Shown here: piece by piece, positions 1 to 6,651 of the stretch
Numbering within the stretch: position 1 is the stretch's first letter
How the letters are laid out: each line of letters opens with the position of its first letter
Made by a program: the position numbers and the translations under genes
The notes under the pieces: generated by a model
What the model saw: the letters and a program-made list of their open reading frames with translations, nothing else
Told to the model about the DNA's origin: nothing
The model's database searches: none
Assembly (NCBI GenBank): GCA_017553695.1
Contig: JAFZKG010000085.1
Span: 1 to 38,967 of the forward strand
Source: Lachnospiraceae bacterium
Lineage (GTDB): Bacteria; Bacillota; Clostridia; Lachnospirales; Lachnospiraceae
Length of the DNA: 38,967 bases
Direction of reading: 5' to 3'

Positions 1-266
1 ACCACCATCTTGTAGCCCCGGTCCAGGCCGAGGATCGCGCTGATCTCGTGGTAGAGTCCTTCCACGCTGTAGCCGTATCCCTGCTGGCCGAAGCCGCCGA
101 AATGGTTCAGGTCCTGTCTGATCTGTGATGCAGTTGCTTTCATGATCTGGCTCAATTCCTCGGATGAGATCCGCTCTGTACCTGCTTCGATCAGTTCGCG
201 CAGATAACGGTAATACCGCGGAAGCCGTGATATGACAGCTTTTGAGATCTGATTTGAATCTTTCAT
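1..266 (-). CDS. rex: Redox-sensing transcriptional repressor Rex (N-terminal part, cut by the window edge)
   Basis: Rex senses the NADH/NAD+ ratio and represses fermentation and redox genes. Only the first 88 residues are visible. They start MKDSNQISKAVISRLPRYYR and carry the typical winged-helix domain, including the recognition-helix region with QIRQDLNHFGGFGQQGYGY, which is close to the family consensus. The NAD-binding Rossmann domain lies beyond base 1. The start codon at 264-266 has no Shine-Dalgarno sequence. It lies only 8 bases after the -10 box of a near-perfect promoter, so the mRNA is probably leaderless (inference). Two tandem Rex-type operators lie just upstream, which suggests autoregulation. 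Identity is very likely; the leaderless state is not proven. Confidence 0.93.
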   Translation of the reverse strand, partial: MKDSNQISKAVISRLPRYYRYLRELIEAGTERISSEELSQIMKATASQIRQDLNHFGGFGQQGYGYSVEGLYHEISAILGLDRGYKMV

Positions 267-274
267 ACGGGAAA

Positions 275-303
275 ATTATAAGTGCCTGATTTTGGCGTGT
301 CAA
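275..303 (-). promoter_or_regulatory. Consensus sigma-A promoter of rex
   Basis: On the minus strand the -35 box TTGACA (298-303) and the -10 box TATAAT (275-280) are both perfect matches, separated by exactly 17 bases. The expected transcription start is near base 268, two bases or fewer before the rex ATG. Confidence 0.85.
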
Positions 304-310
304 TGAAGAA

Positions 311-348
311 TTGTAGAATTCTTAACAATATTGTAGGATTCTTAACGA
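311..348. promoter_or_regulatory. Two tandem Rex-type operators upstream of rex
   Basis: Bases 311-328 (TTGTAGAATTCTTAACAA) and 331-348 (TTGTAGGATTCTTAACGA) are near-identical 18-mers spaced exactly 20 bases apart, about two helical turns. Each matches the known Rex operator pattern TTGT(N7)TTAACAA, the first better than the second. They lie just upstream of the rex -35 box. Autoregulation is inferred from site type and position. Confidence 0.72.
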
Positions 349-364
349 TATATTTAAAGCTCTG

Positions 365-1300
365 TTATGGAGCGGTAACAAAGTTCTGAATTGCAAGAGC
401 TGTAAAACGGATCTGCTCTTCAGAGCTGATCGCCGCAGGGCTGTCCTTCCGGATCAATTTCGTATCTGTAAAACCGGTATGGTTGCCTCCTTCTATCTCC
501 AGATATACGGTATCCTTCGGATCATTTGCTTTCGCGTTTTGAAACTCTTTCCGGTCCATGATGGAATCGTTGGAAGCAGTTACGGAAAGGAGACGCAGAG
601 TTTTATTGGAAAGATCTGTATTGGAATAACCACCCAGATATACGAGTCCTTTGATCTTAGTGGAATGGGAAGACGCATATTTCGCTGCTACCGGACATGC
701 CTTGCCATGTGCAACGATGTACCAGGTTTTTACAGACGGATATGTGCGGCTCACATATTCCGCACCTTCCAGGTTCAGGATTGGGATGTTACCGAATGTT
801 GTCGGCAAAAATACACTGTAACCCATATTGGCCAGCGCTGCCATAAGCGGCAGATAACTTTCCCGCTGGATGCGCTCATCCCCATAGAATATGAATCCGG
901 TCTTCCAGTTTTCGCCTGGCTGCTCCATGTCCTGGATGGCGATCACATTATCACTGAATTCAATCTCAACTTCAGTCAAAGTTTGATATTCCTCGCGGCT
1001 GTGCAGAGGCTCATAGTCGTTATCAATATAGATTTTGAAGCATGTGGCAGCTAAAAGGATCACGACAACCACCAGGATCAGGATCGTTTTGCCGTGCCCT
1101 TTCCGTTTTACTCTCTTTTTCGGTTGACTTACTGGATCGGTCTGCGGAGTTTCCGAAATCTCCGGCGGCACAATCTGCTCAGACCGGATCTCCTCCGGTT
1201 TTTCTTCCTGTTGGGTCACCGCTTCCAGTGGAACGGTTTCCTGCGGCTCATTCTGTTTCAACGCAGACCGGTCGATCGCATGCTTCTTTGGTTCTCTCAT
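365..1300 (-). CDS. Membrane-anchored alpha/beta-hydrolase-like protein lacking the nucleophile serine
   Basis: This 311-residue protein has a charged, Glu/Pro-rich cytoplasmic N-terminus (about 1-68), one membrane helix (71-88) and an outward-facing domain of about 200 residues resembling the alpha/beta-hydrolase_5 family. A family-like acid position (Asp245, in ASNDS) and a terminal histidine (His274, in GGNH) are present. At the nucleophile elbow, however, the usual G-H-S-x-G reads A-H-G-K-A, with glycine at 199. It may be a non-catalytic binding protein (inference). The ATG has no clear Shine-Dalgarno. An extended -10-like element (TATGC then TACAAT) sits directly before it. It lies between rex and the corrinoid operon, all on the same strand. 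Confidence 0.7.
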   Translation of the reverse strand: MREPKKHAIDRSALKQNEPQETVPLEAVTQQEEKPEEIRSEQIVPPEISETPQTDPVSQPKKRVKRKGHGKTILILVVVVILLAATCFKIYIDNDYEPLHSREEYQTLTEVEIEFSDNVIAIQDMEQPGENWKTGFIFYGDERIQRESYLPLMAALANMGYSVFLPTTFGNIPILNLEGAEYVSRTYPSVKTWYIVAHGKACPVAAKYASSHSTKIKGLVYLGGYSNTDLSNKTLRLLSVTASNDSIMDRKEFQNAKANDPKDTVYLEIEGGNHTGFTDTKLIRKDSPAAISSEEQIRFTALAIQNFVTAP

Positions 1301-1363
1301 ATGAAGTATTGTAGCATAATTTATTGGAAATAAGGGATATATTTGCAGAAAACATCTGTATAG

Positions 1364-1401
1364 CGAATGACAGACCCCAAAGGGTCTGCCATTCGTTTTT
1401 T
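1364..1401 (+). terminator. Strong hairpin followed by a T-run, oriented on the plus strand
   Basis: A 13-base-pair stem (arms 1364-1377 and 1382-1395, one C/A mismatch, 4-base loop) is followed by six T residues at 1396-1401. It has the form of a rho-independent terminator for plus-strand transcription, but both neighbouring genes lie on the minus strand. Read on the minus strand it has no U-run. Confidence 0.6.
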
Positions 1402-1508
1402 AGGATAGGATAATATATGTATGTTACCGGTTGGGAACCGGTTTTCCCGAGTTGATAGTCCGCAACTGGAACTGCGGTGATTTTATAATATTTATGAATC
1501 AGAATCAA
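1402..1508 (-). promoter_or_regulatory. Intergenic promoter with dyad elements between the DUF4430 lipoprotein and hydrolase-like genes
   Basis: A minus-strand promoter candidate is TTGATT (1503-1508), 17 bases, TAAAAT (1480-1485), with a start near 1473. A dyad CCGCA-N8-TGCGG (1460-1477) overlaps this start like an operator. Downstream, ACCGGTT-N3-AACCGGT (1426-1442) can form a 7-bp hairpin, with an alternative overlapping pairing GGGAA/TTCCC. This would give the 365-1300 gene a roughly 170-base structured leader. I recognise no known riboswitch class. The rest of 1301-1591 is AT-rich with no gene. Confidence 0.4.
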
Positions 1509-1591
1509 TATATCTTTAGATTTTTACAAAAAGTGTCAATAATTGTAATATTTTGTAAAATCTTTAAAATCCGATTCCGGACTATAAATAC

Positions 1592-2257
1592 TCAATCTCC
1601 TACATAATACCAGTATACATTATCGCCGCTGCTTAAGAAATAATCTCCACAGGACATCATCGGGACTGATCCATTTACGGAATACATCCATCCTGATGTG
1701 GCTCCATAAGCTTTTTCACGAAGACCATTTATCGCGGAAACATAATAACTACTGCCTTCAATACCAACTCCGCAATTACACAATGCATCATATACGGAAG
1801 GCTGATAAGCGAATCCAAGTGTGCAGGAGGACATGACACCATATCCGCCATATCCGCATCCATCAACGGTGATCGTGACCACATACTGCGGAGCCTGTGT
1901 CGGTGTCTCGGTTGGAGCTTCCGTTGGTGGCTCTGTCGGTGCCTGTGTTGGTGGTTCCGTCGGAGCCTGTGTCGGTGGCTCCGTTACTGGCTGAGCCGGA
2001 ACCTGAACCTGTGCCTCCGTTACTGCCTGAGTTGGAACTTGAGTTGGAACTTCCGTCGTAGTCTGCTCTTCGGTCGTCTTTTCCTCCGTTGTTTGTTCCT
2101 GCTTCGTCTCTGACGGCGCGGATGTCGGTGCTTCCGTATTTCCGGAAAGAACCTGAACTTCCTGTTTTGAACCAATGGTCTTGCTACAGGCAGCTAACAC
2201 AAGTATCAGACCAATCGCAACTGCTATTGAAATTATTCGCTTGATTGTTTTTTTCAT
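1592..2257 (-). CDS. DUF4430 lipoprotein (transcobalamin beta-domain-like), probable corrinoid-binding partner
   Basis: A predicted lipoprotein of about 221 residues. It has a short signal sequence with the lipobox LAAC (Cys24), a Thr/Ser/Glu/Gln stretch, and a long low-complexity linker of repeated PTQAPTEPP units (about residues 60-115). A C-terminal DUF4430 domain (about 120-221) has the family signature VYDAL...SGWMYSVNG...CGDY. DUF4430 is related to the small C-terminal beta-domain that caps cobalamin in animal intrinsic factor and transcobalamin. I chose the second of two adjacent ATGs (2255-2257; the alternative is 2258-2260) because AAAGAAG lies just upstream. The gene starts 16 bases after the stop of the alpha-barrel gene, so both should be under the cobalamin riboswitch. 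Function in corrinoid capture is inferred. Confidence 0.8.
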   Translation of the reverse strand: MKKTIKRIISIAVAIGLILVLAACSKTIGSKQEVQVLSGNTEAPTSAPSETKQEQTTEEKTTEEQTTTEVPTQVPTQAVTEAQVQVPAQPVTEPPTQAPTEPPTQAPTEPPTEAPTETPTQAPQYVVTITVDGCGYGGYGVMSSCTLGFAYQPSVYDALCNCGVGIEGSSYYVSAINGLREKAYGATSGWMYSVNGSVPMMSCGDYFLSSGDNVYWYYVGD

Positions 2258-2273
2258 CATCTTCTTTGAACAA

Positions 2274-4472
2274 TCAGTTTTTATGACGAGCCAGTGTGAC
2301 TGCACCAGCTGCTGCCATGATCGATAATGTCGCAAGAATGATCCAGAGTGTCATATGGAAATTATCGCCTGTTAATGGCACATTATTTTCTCCTGCAATA
2401 CCATAATCGCTTAAATGTTTAGGTTCGAATGTCCATTCTTCTCCATCAAGAGCTGCATCTAATGTTTCGGCAATCTTTCCATCTTTGACATATACAGTTT
2501 TATAACTATCAAACTGTTTGAGATCATTTCCAACTTTCAAACGGACTTTCATATTATCTTTGATCTCAACTGGATTTCCAGATACATCCATCACATTGAT
2601 ACTATATAACTTGATGACATTGTTCGGATCATTTGCAAGTTCTTCCGGCACTTCGATTTCTTCCCATGTCAATGTATAATTTCTATCAATACCATTTTCA
2701 AATTCAACAATGAGTACGCCATCTTTTGATGCTTGAATCGGTTTTGTCGAAAGATCTATATCTGACATATCAAACAAAGATGTATCTCCATTTACTAATC
2801 TTTGAAAAGCTACAGCAGCAAGATTACCCTGCTGTGTTGCGAGAAGATTTGTTGTACCATTTGCCACTTCACAGAAACCATCCGTAGTTTTGCAAGAATT
2901 CAGATAGGTAATAGGGGACGAACCATCTGACTGAACAAATCTCAAATCGGAGTCTGGATTAATTCCATATTCTGTAAATGCTATGATTATTTGCGCAGTT
3001 GTACAGGTACTTTCAATTCCATCTTCACTACCATCTGGATTGAAACCTCCCGAAGTCATCTGCCCATTTGCCAAAGCAGTAATCGCTTTACTGATTATTT
3101 CATCTGAATCTGAATAATAAGGCTGAAGTGCCTGAAGAATCATAGCTGTACTGTCCAGGGAGACATAAGTCTCGCCACCCCATTCATAAGATACGACTCC
3201 TTCTTCTCCCAGTTCACTATATAAGTATTCTGCTAATGCTTCTTTAACTAGCTGAGCCTGTTCCGATTCATAATCCGGATGCGCATCTAAAGCTAATAAT
3301 GAATAAACTGCAATTGACGAATAAGTACCTTTTGCATAATCAACATCAAAAAGTGGCTCAAGAAGGTTATATCCTGCAACATTTGTTGCATCATACCCAG
3401 CTGCCGTCAATGCAAGTATTACTTTCGCATTTTCATTTGGTTGGTAATCGTTTAATTTTGCAGAACCTTTTTCAGTTACTGTCTTAATGACGCTTTCAAA
3501 ATATGCTTTTGCATTTTCCTCAGTGAGATCTCCTCCTCTGGCCTTTGCCAATACTTCCCACTCATATCCATATTCATATGAAATATCGCTATTATCGACA
3601 GCACTCGGAGCAGGAGTTTCATCTGAAGTGAAAGTAATTGCGTATAAAAGATCCCCGCCTGAATAATCCGGAGCTATGTAAGGTTTTTGTACCTGAATGT
3701 AATCGAAGGCTCCATCTTTTACTCCATTATAATCAGCATCATCTACTTTTATAAGTTTCTCTGTGATCCCGGTAAAAAGATCTTCATCTTTATAATTGCC
3801 TGAAATATATTCACCCGAACTATTATAATTATATAGAAGACCTGCATCGCTTAACTGTATCAAGACTTCATCCGTTCCTCTAGGAATGTTAACTATATAG
3901 ACCGGAACAACAACTCCGCCATATCCCGTATATCCTTTGTCCGTATACGAAATGTCCGTGAGCTTTTCTCCCTCAATAGATGCTGTAAAAGAGAAAGTCG
4001 GAACAATTTTAATCACATATAACGTATCAGAAATCCAATTATCCTCTTCGACAACATATGGGGTCTGTACATGTATGTACTCTGGAAAGTTTCCAGATTC
4101 ATCGACTTTGACTTTTGCCGCTTTTTCACCTGCCATAAAGTCCAGATAATTACCATCCTCTTCAGTCGAGCAACCACATACATAATACCCATTTGAGTCG
4201 TAGCCATATGCTAATCTTTCTTCTTCAAAAGTAATATTGATTTCTGTTGTTCCCATTGGAACAGCTACAGTATAAAGATCAGCTGTGAAAGAAGTTCCAT
4301 ATCCATCATCGAAATCATACGCGTCTTTGGCTAATGCAACAACTTCTCCCGAATCAAGGGTAAATGGAGTCTCCCCCTCTGCGAATGTGAGCACGCTCAT
4401 AAACGGCAGCATGGAAAGGACCAATACGACTGCCATGAAAATGCTGATCACTCTTCTCTTCAACGCTTTCAT
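2274..4472 (-). CDS. Sortase-anchored surface protein with intrinsic-factor-like alpha-helical barrel
   Basis: This 732-residue protein has a signal peptide (1-31), two tandem related beta-rich repeats (about 35-155 and 160-285) and an alpha/alpha-barrel region of prenyltransferase/cobalamin-binding type (about 295-570, with helical repeats such as YSSIAVYSLLALDA and STAMILQALQPYY). A beta domain follows, then a sorting signal PLTGD (699-703), a membrane helix and the basic tail RHKN. The start at 4470-4472 is set by AAGGAGG at good spacing; an upstream in-frame ATG fits worse. It is the first gene after a cobalamin riboswitch and is followed by a DUF4430 lipoprotein. I infer capture of B12 or other corrinoids at the cell wall. 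Enzymatic cyclase activity is unlikely for an exported, wall-anchored protein. Confidence 0.78.
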   Translation of the reverse strand: MKALKRRVISIFMAVVLVLSMLPFMSVLTFAEGETPFTLDSGEVVALAKDAYDFDDGYGTSFTADLYTVAVPMGTTEINITFEEERLAYGYDSNGYYVCGCSTEEDGNYLDFMAGEKAAKVKVDESGNFPEYIHVQTPYVVEEDNWISDTLYVIKIVPTFSFTASIEGEKLTDISYTDKGYTGYGGVVVPVYIVNIPRGTDEVLIQLSDAGLLYNYNSSGEYISGNYKDEDLFTGITEKLIKVDDADYNGVKDGAFDYIQVQKPYIAPDYSGGDLLYAITFTSDETPAPSAVDNSDISYEYGYEWEVLAKARGGDLTEENAKAYFESVIKTVTEKGSAKLNDYQPNENAKVILALTAAGYDATNVAGYNLLEPLFDVDYAKGTYSSIAVYSLLALDAHPDYESEQAQLVKEALAEYLYSELGEEGVVSYEWGGETYVSLDSTAMILQALQPYYSDSDEIISKAITALANGQMTSGGFNPDGSEDGIESTCTTAQIIIAFTEYGINPDSDLRFVQSDGSSPITYLNSCKTTDGFCEVANGTTNLLATQQGNLAAVAFQRLVNGDTSLFDMSDIDLSTKPIQASKDGVLIVEFENGIDRNYTLTWEEIEVPEELANDPNNVIKLYSINVMDVSGNPVEIKDNMKVRLKVGNDLKQFDSYKTVYVKDGKIAETLDAALDGEEWTFEPKHLSDYGIAGENNVPLTGDNFHMTLWIILATLSIMAAAGAVTLARHKN

Positions 4473-4533
4473 AAAACTCATCCTCCTTACTAATTGCAAA
4501 AACACGCCTTAACATCATGTATGAATCTTCAGT

Positions 4534-4561
4534 AAAAAAGGCACTTCGCTTCCGAAGTGCC
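4534..4561 (-). terminator. Rho-independent terminator in the cobalamin riboswitch expression platform
   Basis: A perfect 9-bp stem with a 4-base loop (4540-4561) is followed on the minus strand by six U residues (4534-4539). It sits between the aptamer and the Shine-Dalgarno of the surface-protein gene, as expected for transcriptional OFF control by cobalamin. Confidence 0.85.
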
Positions 4562-4659
4562 AGGAGTTTTTGCTGTCTGAACATAGACAAATATGTATGA
4601 CAAATAAAACGCCATACTCAAAAAGCAGCCTAGCCTCACCTCAGAAGACTAAAACAAAT

Positions 4660-4830
4660 ATCACCAGCTAGACAGGTCTACCGACTGAATCGTTCTAACC
4701 TACTCGAGATGCCTTCCCGGATTTCTCCAGTGACACAGCCTTTCAGACTCAATCTCTTTCGTTGATAACACGGTTGCTGAGACACAGTTCCTGATTCGCA
4801 CAGGGTTCCGATATGTCATCGCTGTATCTA
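4660..4830 (-). promoter_or_regulatory. Cobalamin (B12) riboswitch aptamer
   Basis: Read on the minus strand, the conserved blocks of the cobalamin riboswitch appear in order. These are GGAACCCTGTGCGAATCAGG near 4809-4790, a CAGCAACCGTGT-like block, GTCACTGG, CGGGAAGGC and finally the B12 box AGTCGGTAGACCTGTC at 4671-4686 (consensus AGYCAGGAGACCTGCC). CAGC (4821-4824) can pair with GCTG (4665-4668) to close the outer stem. The terminator at 4534-4561 follows. Bound cobalamin would stop transcription of the downstream surface-protein/lipoprotein operon. I cannot assign the ligand subtype (adenosyl- versus hydroxo/methyl-cobalamin). Confidence 0.88.
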
Positions 4831-4843
4831 TTTTGTTAGTTAA

Positions 4844-4872
4844 ATTTTAGTACTTTACTATGTAAAAAACAA
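4844..4872 (-). promoter_or_regulatory. Promoter of the cobalamin-riboswitch operon
   Basis: On the minus strand, TTGTTT (4867-4872) and TAAAAT (4844-4849) are separated by 17 bases. The predicted start near 4837 is just before the aptamer. The -35 box is weak. Confidence 0.5.
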
Positions 4873-4928
4873 TCTTAAAATTTTTAACAGTTTTGTAATA
4901 TTTTATGACAGATTATGAAACTGTTGCT

Positions 4929-5501
4929 TTAATATTTTCGTAATATTTGCATTAAATGTGCGATTGGCAGTCCTACGACTGTAAAATAGTCCCCTTCGAT
5001 CCTGCGTACCAGAAATGCCCCTAATCCCTGAACGCCGTAGGAACCTGCTTTGTCCAGCGGATCTCCGGTTGCAATATATGCCCGAATCTCTTCTTCTGTA
5101 ACAGGATAAAACTCCACCTTCGTTGCCTCGCAGAAGGTCTCCGTGCGGTCAGTTGCGGTATCGATCACAGTCACACCGGTATAAACCACATGTGAATTCC
5201 CTGACAGTTCTGTCAGCATCCGAAAAGCATCTTCCTTATCTTTCGGTTTTCCGAGGATCTGATCCCGAAAATATACGACCGTATCCGCACCGATCACGAG
5301 ATGCGGTTCTGTTTCTTCTTTTTGTAGTTTCTCTGCCACATATTCAGCCTTTCGTGCGGATAGTTTCCGGACCATATCTTCCGGTCCGTCATACGAGACT
5401 TCTTCGTCACAGTCACTGACAATCACATCAAAAGGCAGGCCAGCCAGGGTCATGATCTCCCTGCGGCGCGGAGATGCGGATGCCAGAATGATTCTTTTCA
5501 T
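4929..5501 (-). CDS. maf: Maf family nucleoside-triphosphate pyrophosphatase
   Basis: Maf proteins hydrolyse non-canonical nucleotides (dTTP/UTP or m7GTP types) to monophosphates and affect septum formation. The 190-residue sequence starts with the family hallmark ILASASPRRREI. It also has IGADTVV (catalytic Asp region), LGKPKD, and the C-terminal GDPLDKAGSYGVQGLGA, so it is full length. The start at 5501 has AGAAGGG eight bases upstream. The gene lies upstream of the cobalamin-riboswitch promoter and is divergent from the esterase operon. I see no link to corrinoid uptake. Confidence 0.95.
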   Translation of the reverse strand: MKRIILASASPRRREIMTLAGLPFDVIVSDCDEEVSYDGPEDMVRKLSARKAEYVAEKLQKEETEPHLVIGADTVVYFRDQILGKPKDKEDAFRMLTELSGNSHVVYTGVTVIDTATDRTETFCEATKVEFYPVTEEEIRAYIATGDPLDKAGSYGVQGLGAFLVRRIEGDYFTVVGLPIAHLMQILRKY

Positions 5502-5595
5502 TGTTCTGCCCTTCTATTTGTTAATAATTTTGTTTATCGTAACATTTTTTTCAACCTTTCGCATCAGAAACGATATAGTTTTTTTACAGGGAAAA

Positions 5596-5604
5596 TGATA
5601 TGAT
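5596..5604 (+). promoter_or_regulatory. Extended -10 promoter candidate for the esterase operon
   Basis: TGA followed by TATGAT (5599-5604) fits an extended -10 element. The base run at the -35 position (TAGTTT) is poor. A start near 5611 would give a leader of about 27 bases. Confidence 0.4.
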
Positions 5605-5637
5605 GAGCCGGGAAATTCAAAAGCATCAGAGAAAAAA

Positions 5638-6651
5638 ATGGAATTAAGCGAACGCCAAAAGAAAAAACTTATGGAAGCCATGAAAGCCGAAATGATCAAA
5701 CAGGCTCATGGGATCCTCATAGCAGATAAAATGATCAAGGTCTCCGGCAAGAGGATCAAACTCCCTCTGGAAGGCCGGGAACTGGATGCGGTCTATTATC
5801 CTGCCTTCAAAGAAGACGGCAGCGTTGAGAGCGAGCTGTGCCCTTTGATCGTAGGTTTCCATGGCGGCGGTTTTCTGTTTGGCGGCTGCGCGGTGAACGA
5901 TGCCATGTGGGTGGCTGTGACAAAAAGCCTTCATTGCAACGTGGTTTCTGTCGGATACCGCCAGAGTCCGGAATATGACTGGCACGTATGTTTAAAAGAT
6001 TCGGCAGATGCGGCTCTCTATCTGCAGAAACACGCGGAGGAGTTTTTTTCCCTGCCTGGTTTCATCTATCTGATGGGGCAAAGCGCCGGTGCGAACCTTG
6101 CCGCAGCAGTCTGTCTGAAGTATAATCTGGACCGTCTGCATTTATCTCCGGGCGAAGGATTTGATGACATCACTCTGGATTCGGAAGAAGCACCACATAT
6201 TCTGAATTGCATTATGCTTTATCCGCAACTGGATGGCGCAACGCCTCCGGATGAGAAAGGATCTGGTACCCTTGCCGGTCCTGTGTGTACGATTTTCAAT
6301 GAGCTGCATTGCAATGACGGAAATGAGAAGAACCCTTTGGTCTCCCCGACATATGCGACTTCGGAAATGCTTCCGGGACTTCCGAATACAATCATTGTTT
6401 ATTCGGAAAACGATAATTTGCGAACAGAAGCGATGAATTATGCTAAAATGCTCAGAGAAGCGGACGTTCCGGTTTCAGAAATGCTGGCAGAAGGAATGCC
6501 GCACGGATATTTCGAATCCGGATTCAAAATCCCGACTTCATTTGAAATGGAGTTCCTCGGGGAAAACGCACAGGAGCTCGTGGACAGCGGTGCCCTGCAT
6601 GAGTGGTCCGTAAAAACGTTGGAATTTATTAAGGAGAATCTTTCAATATGA
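5638..6651 (+). CDS. Alpha/beta hydrolase of the hormone-sensitive-lipase (fold-3) esterase family
   Basis: A 337-residue cytoplasmic esterase/lipase. It shows the HSL oxyanion-hole motif HGGGF, the nucleophile elbow GQSAG, a late acid in YSENDN and the catalytic histidine in GMPHGYF, so the triad looks complete. There is no signal peptide. Upstream ATGs are in other frames, so the ATG at 5638 is the best start, although the ribosome site (CAGAGAAAAA) is poor. The stop overlaps the start of the ABC-F gene by four bases (ATGA), which implies translational coupling. The natural ester substrate is unknown. Confidence 0.88.
   Translation: MELSERQKKKLMEAMKAEMIKQAHGILIADKMIKVSGKRIKLPLEGRELDAVYYPAFKEDGSVESELCPLIVGFHGGGFLFGGCAVNDAMWVAVTKSLHCNVVSVGYRQSPEYDWHVCLKDSADAALYLQKHAEEFFSLPGFIYLMGQSAGANLAAAVCLKYNLDRLHLSPGEGFDDITLDSEEAPHILNCIMLYPQLDGATPPDEKGSGTLAGPVCTIFNELHCNDGNEKNPLVSPTYATSEMLPGLPNTIIVYSENDNLRTEAMNYAKMLREADVPVSEMLAEGMPHGYFESGFKIPTSFEMEFLGENAQELVDSGALHEWSVKTLEFIKENLSI

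Noticed and set aside
1879-2100. Short tandem repeat resembling a minisatellite or CRISPR-like array
   Set aside because: It encodes the PTQAPTEPP linker of the lipoprotein in frame; the units are imperfect and have no spacers.
2274-4472. Enzymatic terpene cyclase/prenyltransferase activity
   Set aside because: The alpha/alpha-barrel resembles that fold, but the protein is exported, wall-anchored and under a B12 riboswitch, and no D-x-D-D-type cyclase motif is seen.
5519-5545. Possible Rex operator upstream of the esterase operon
   Set aside because: It contains only TTGTTAA-like half-site sequence without a matching second half.
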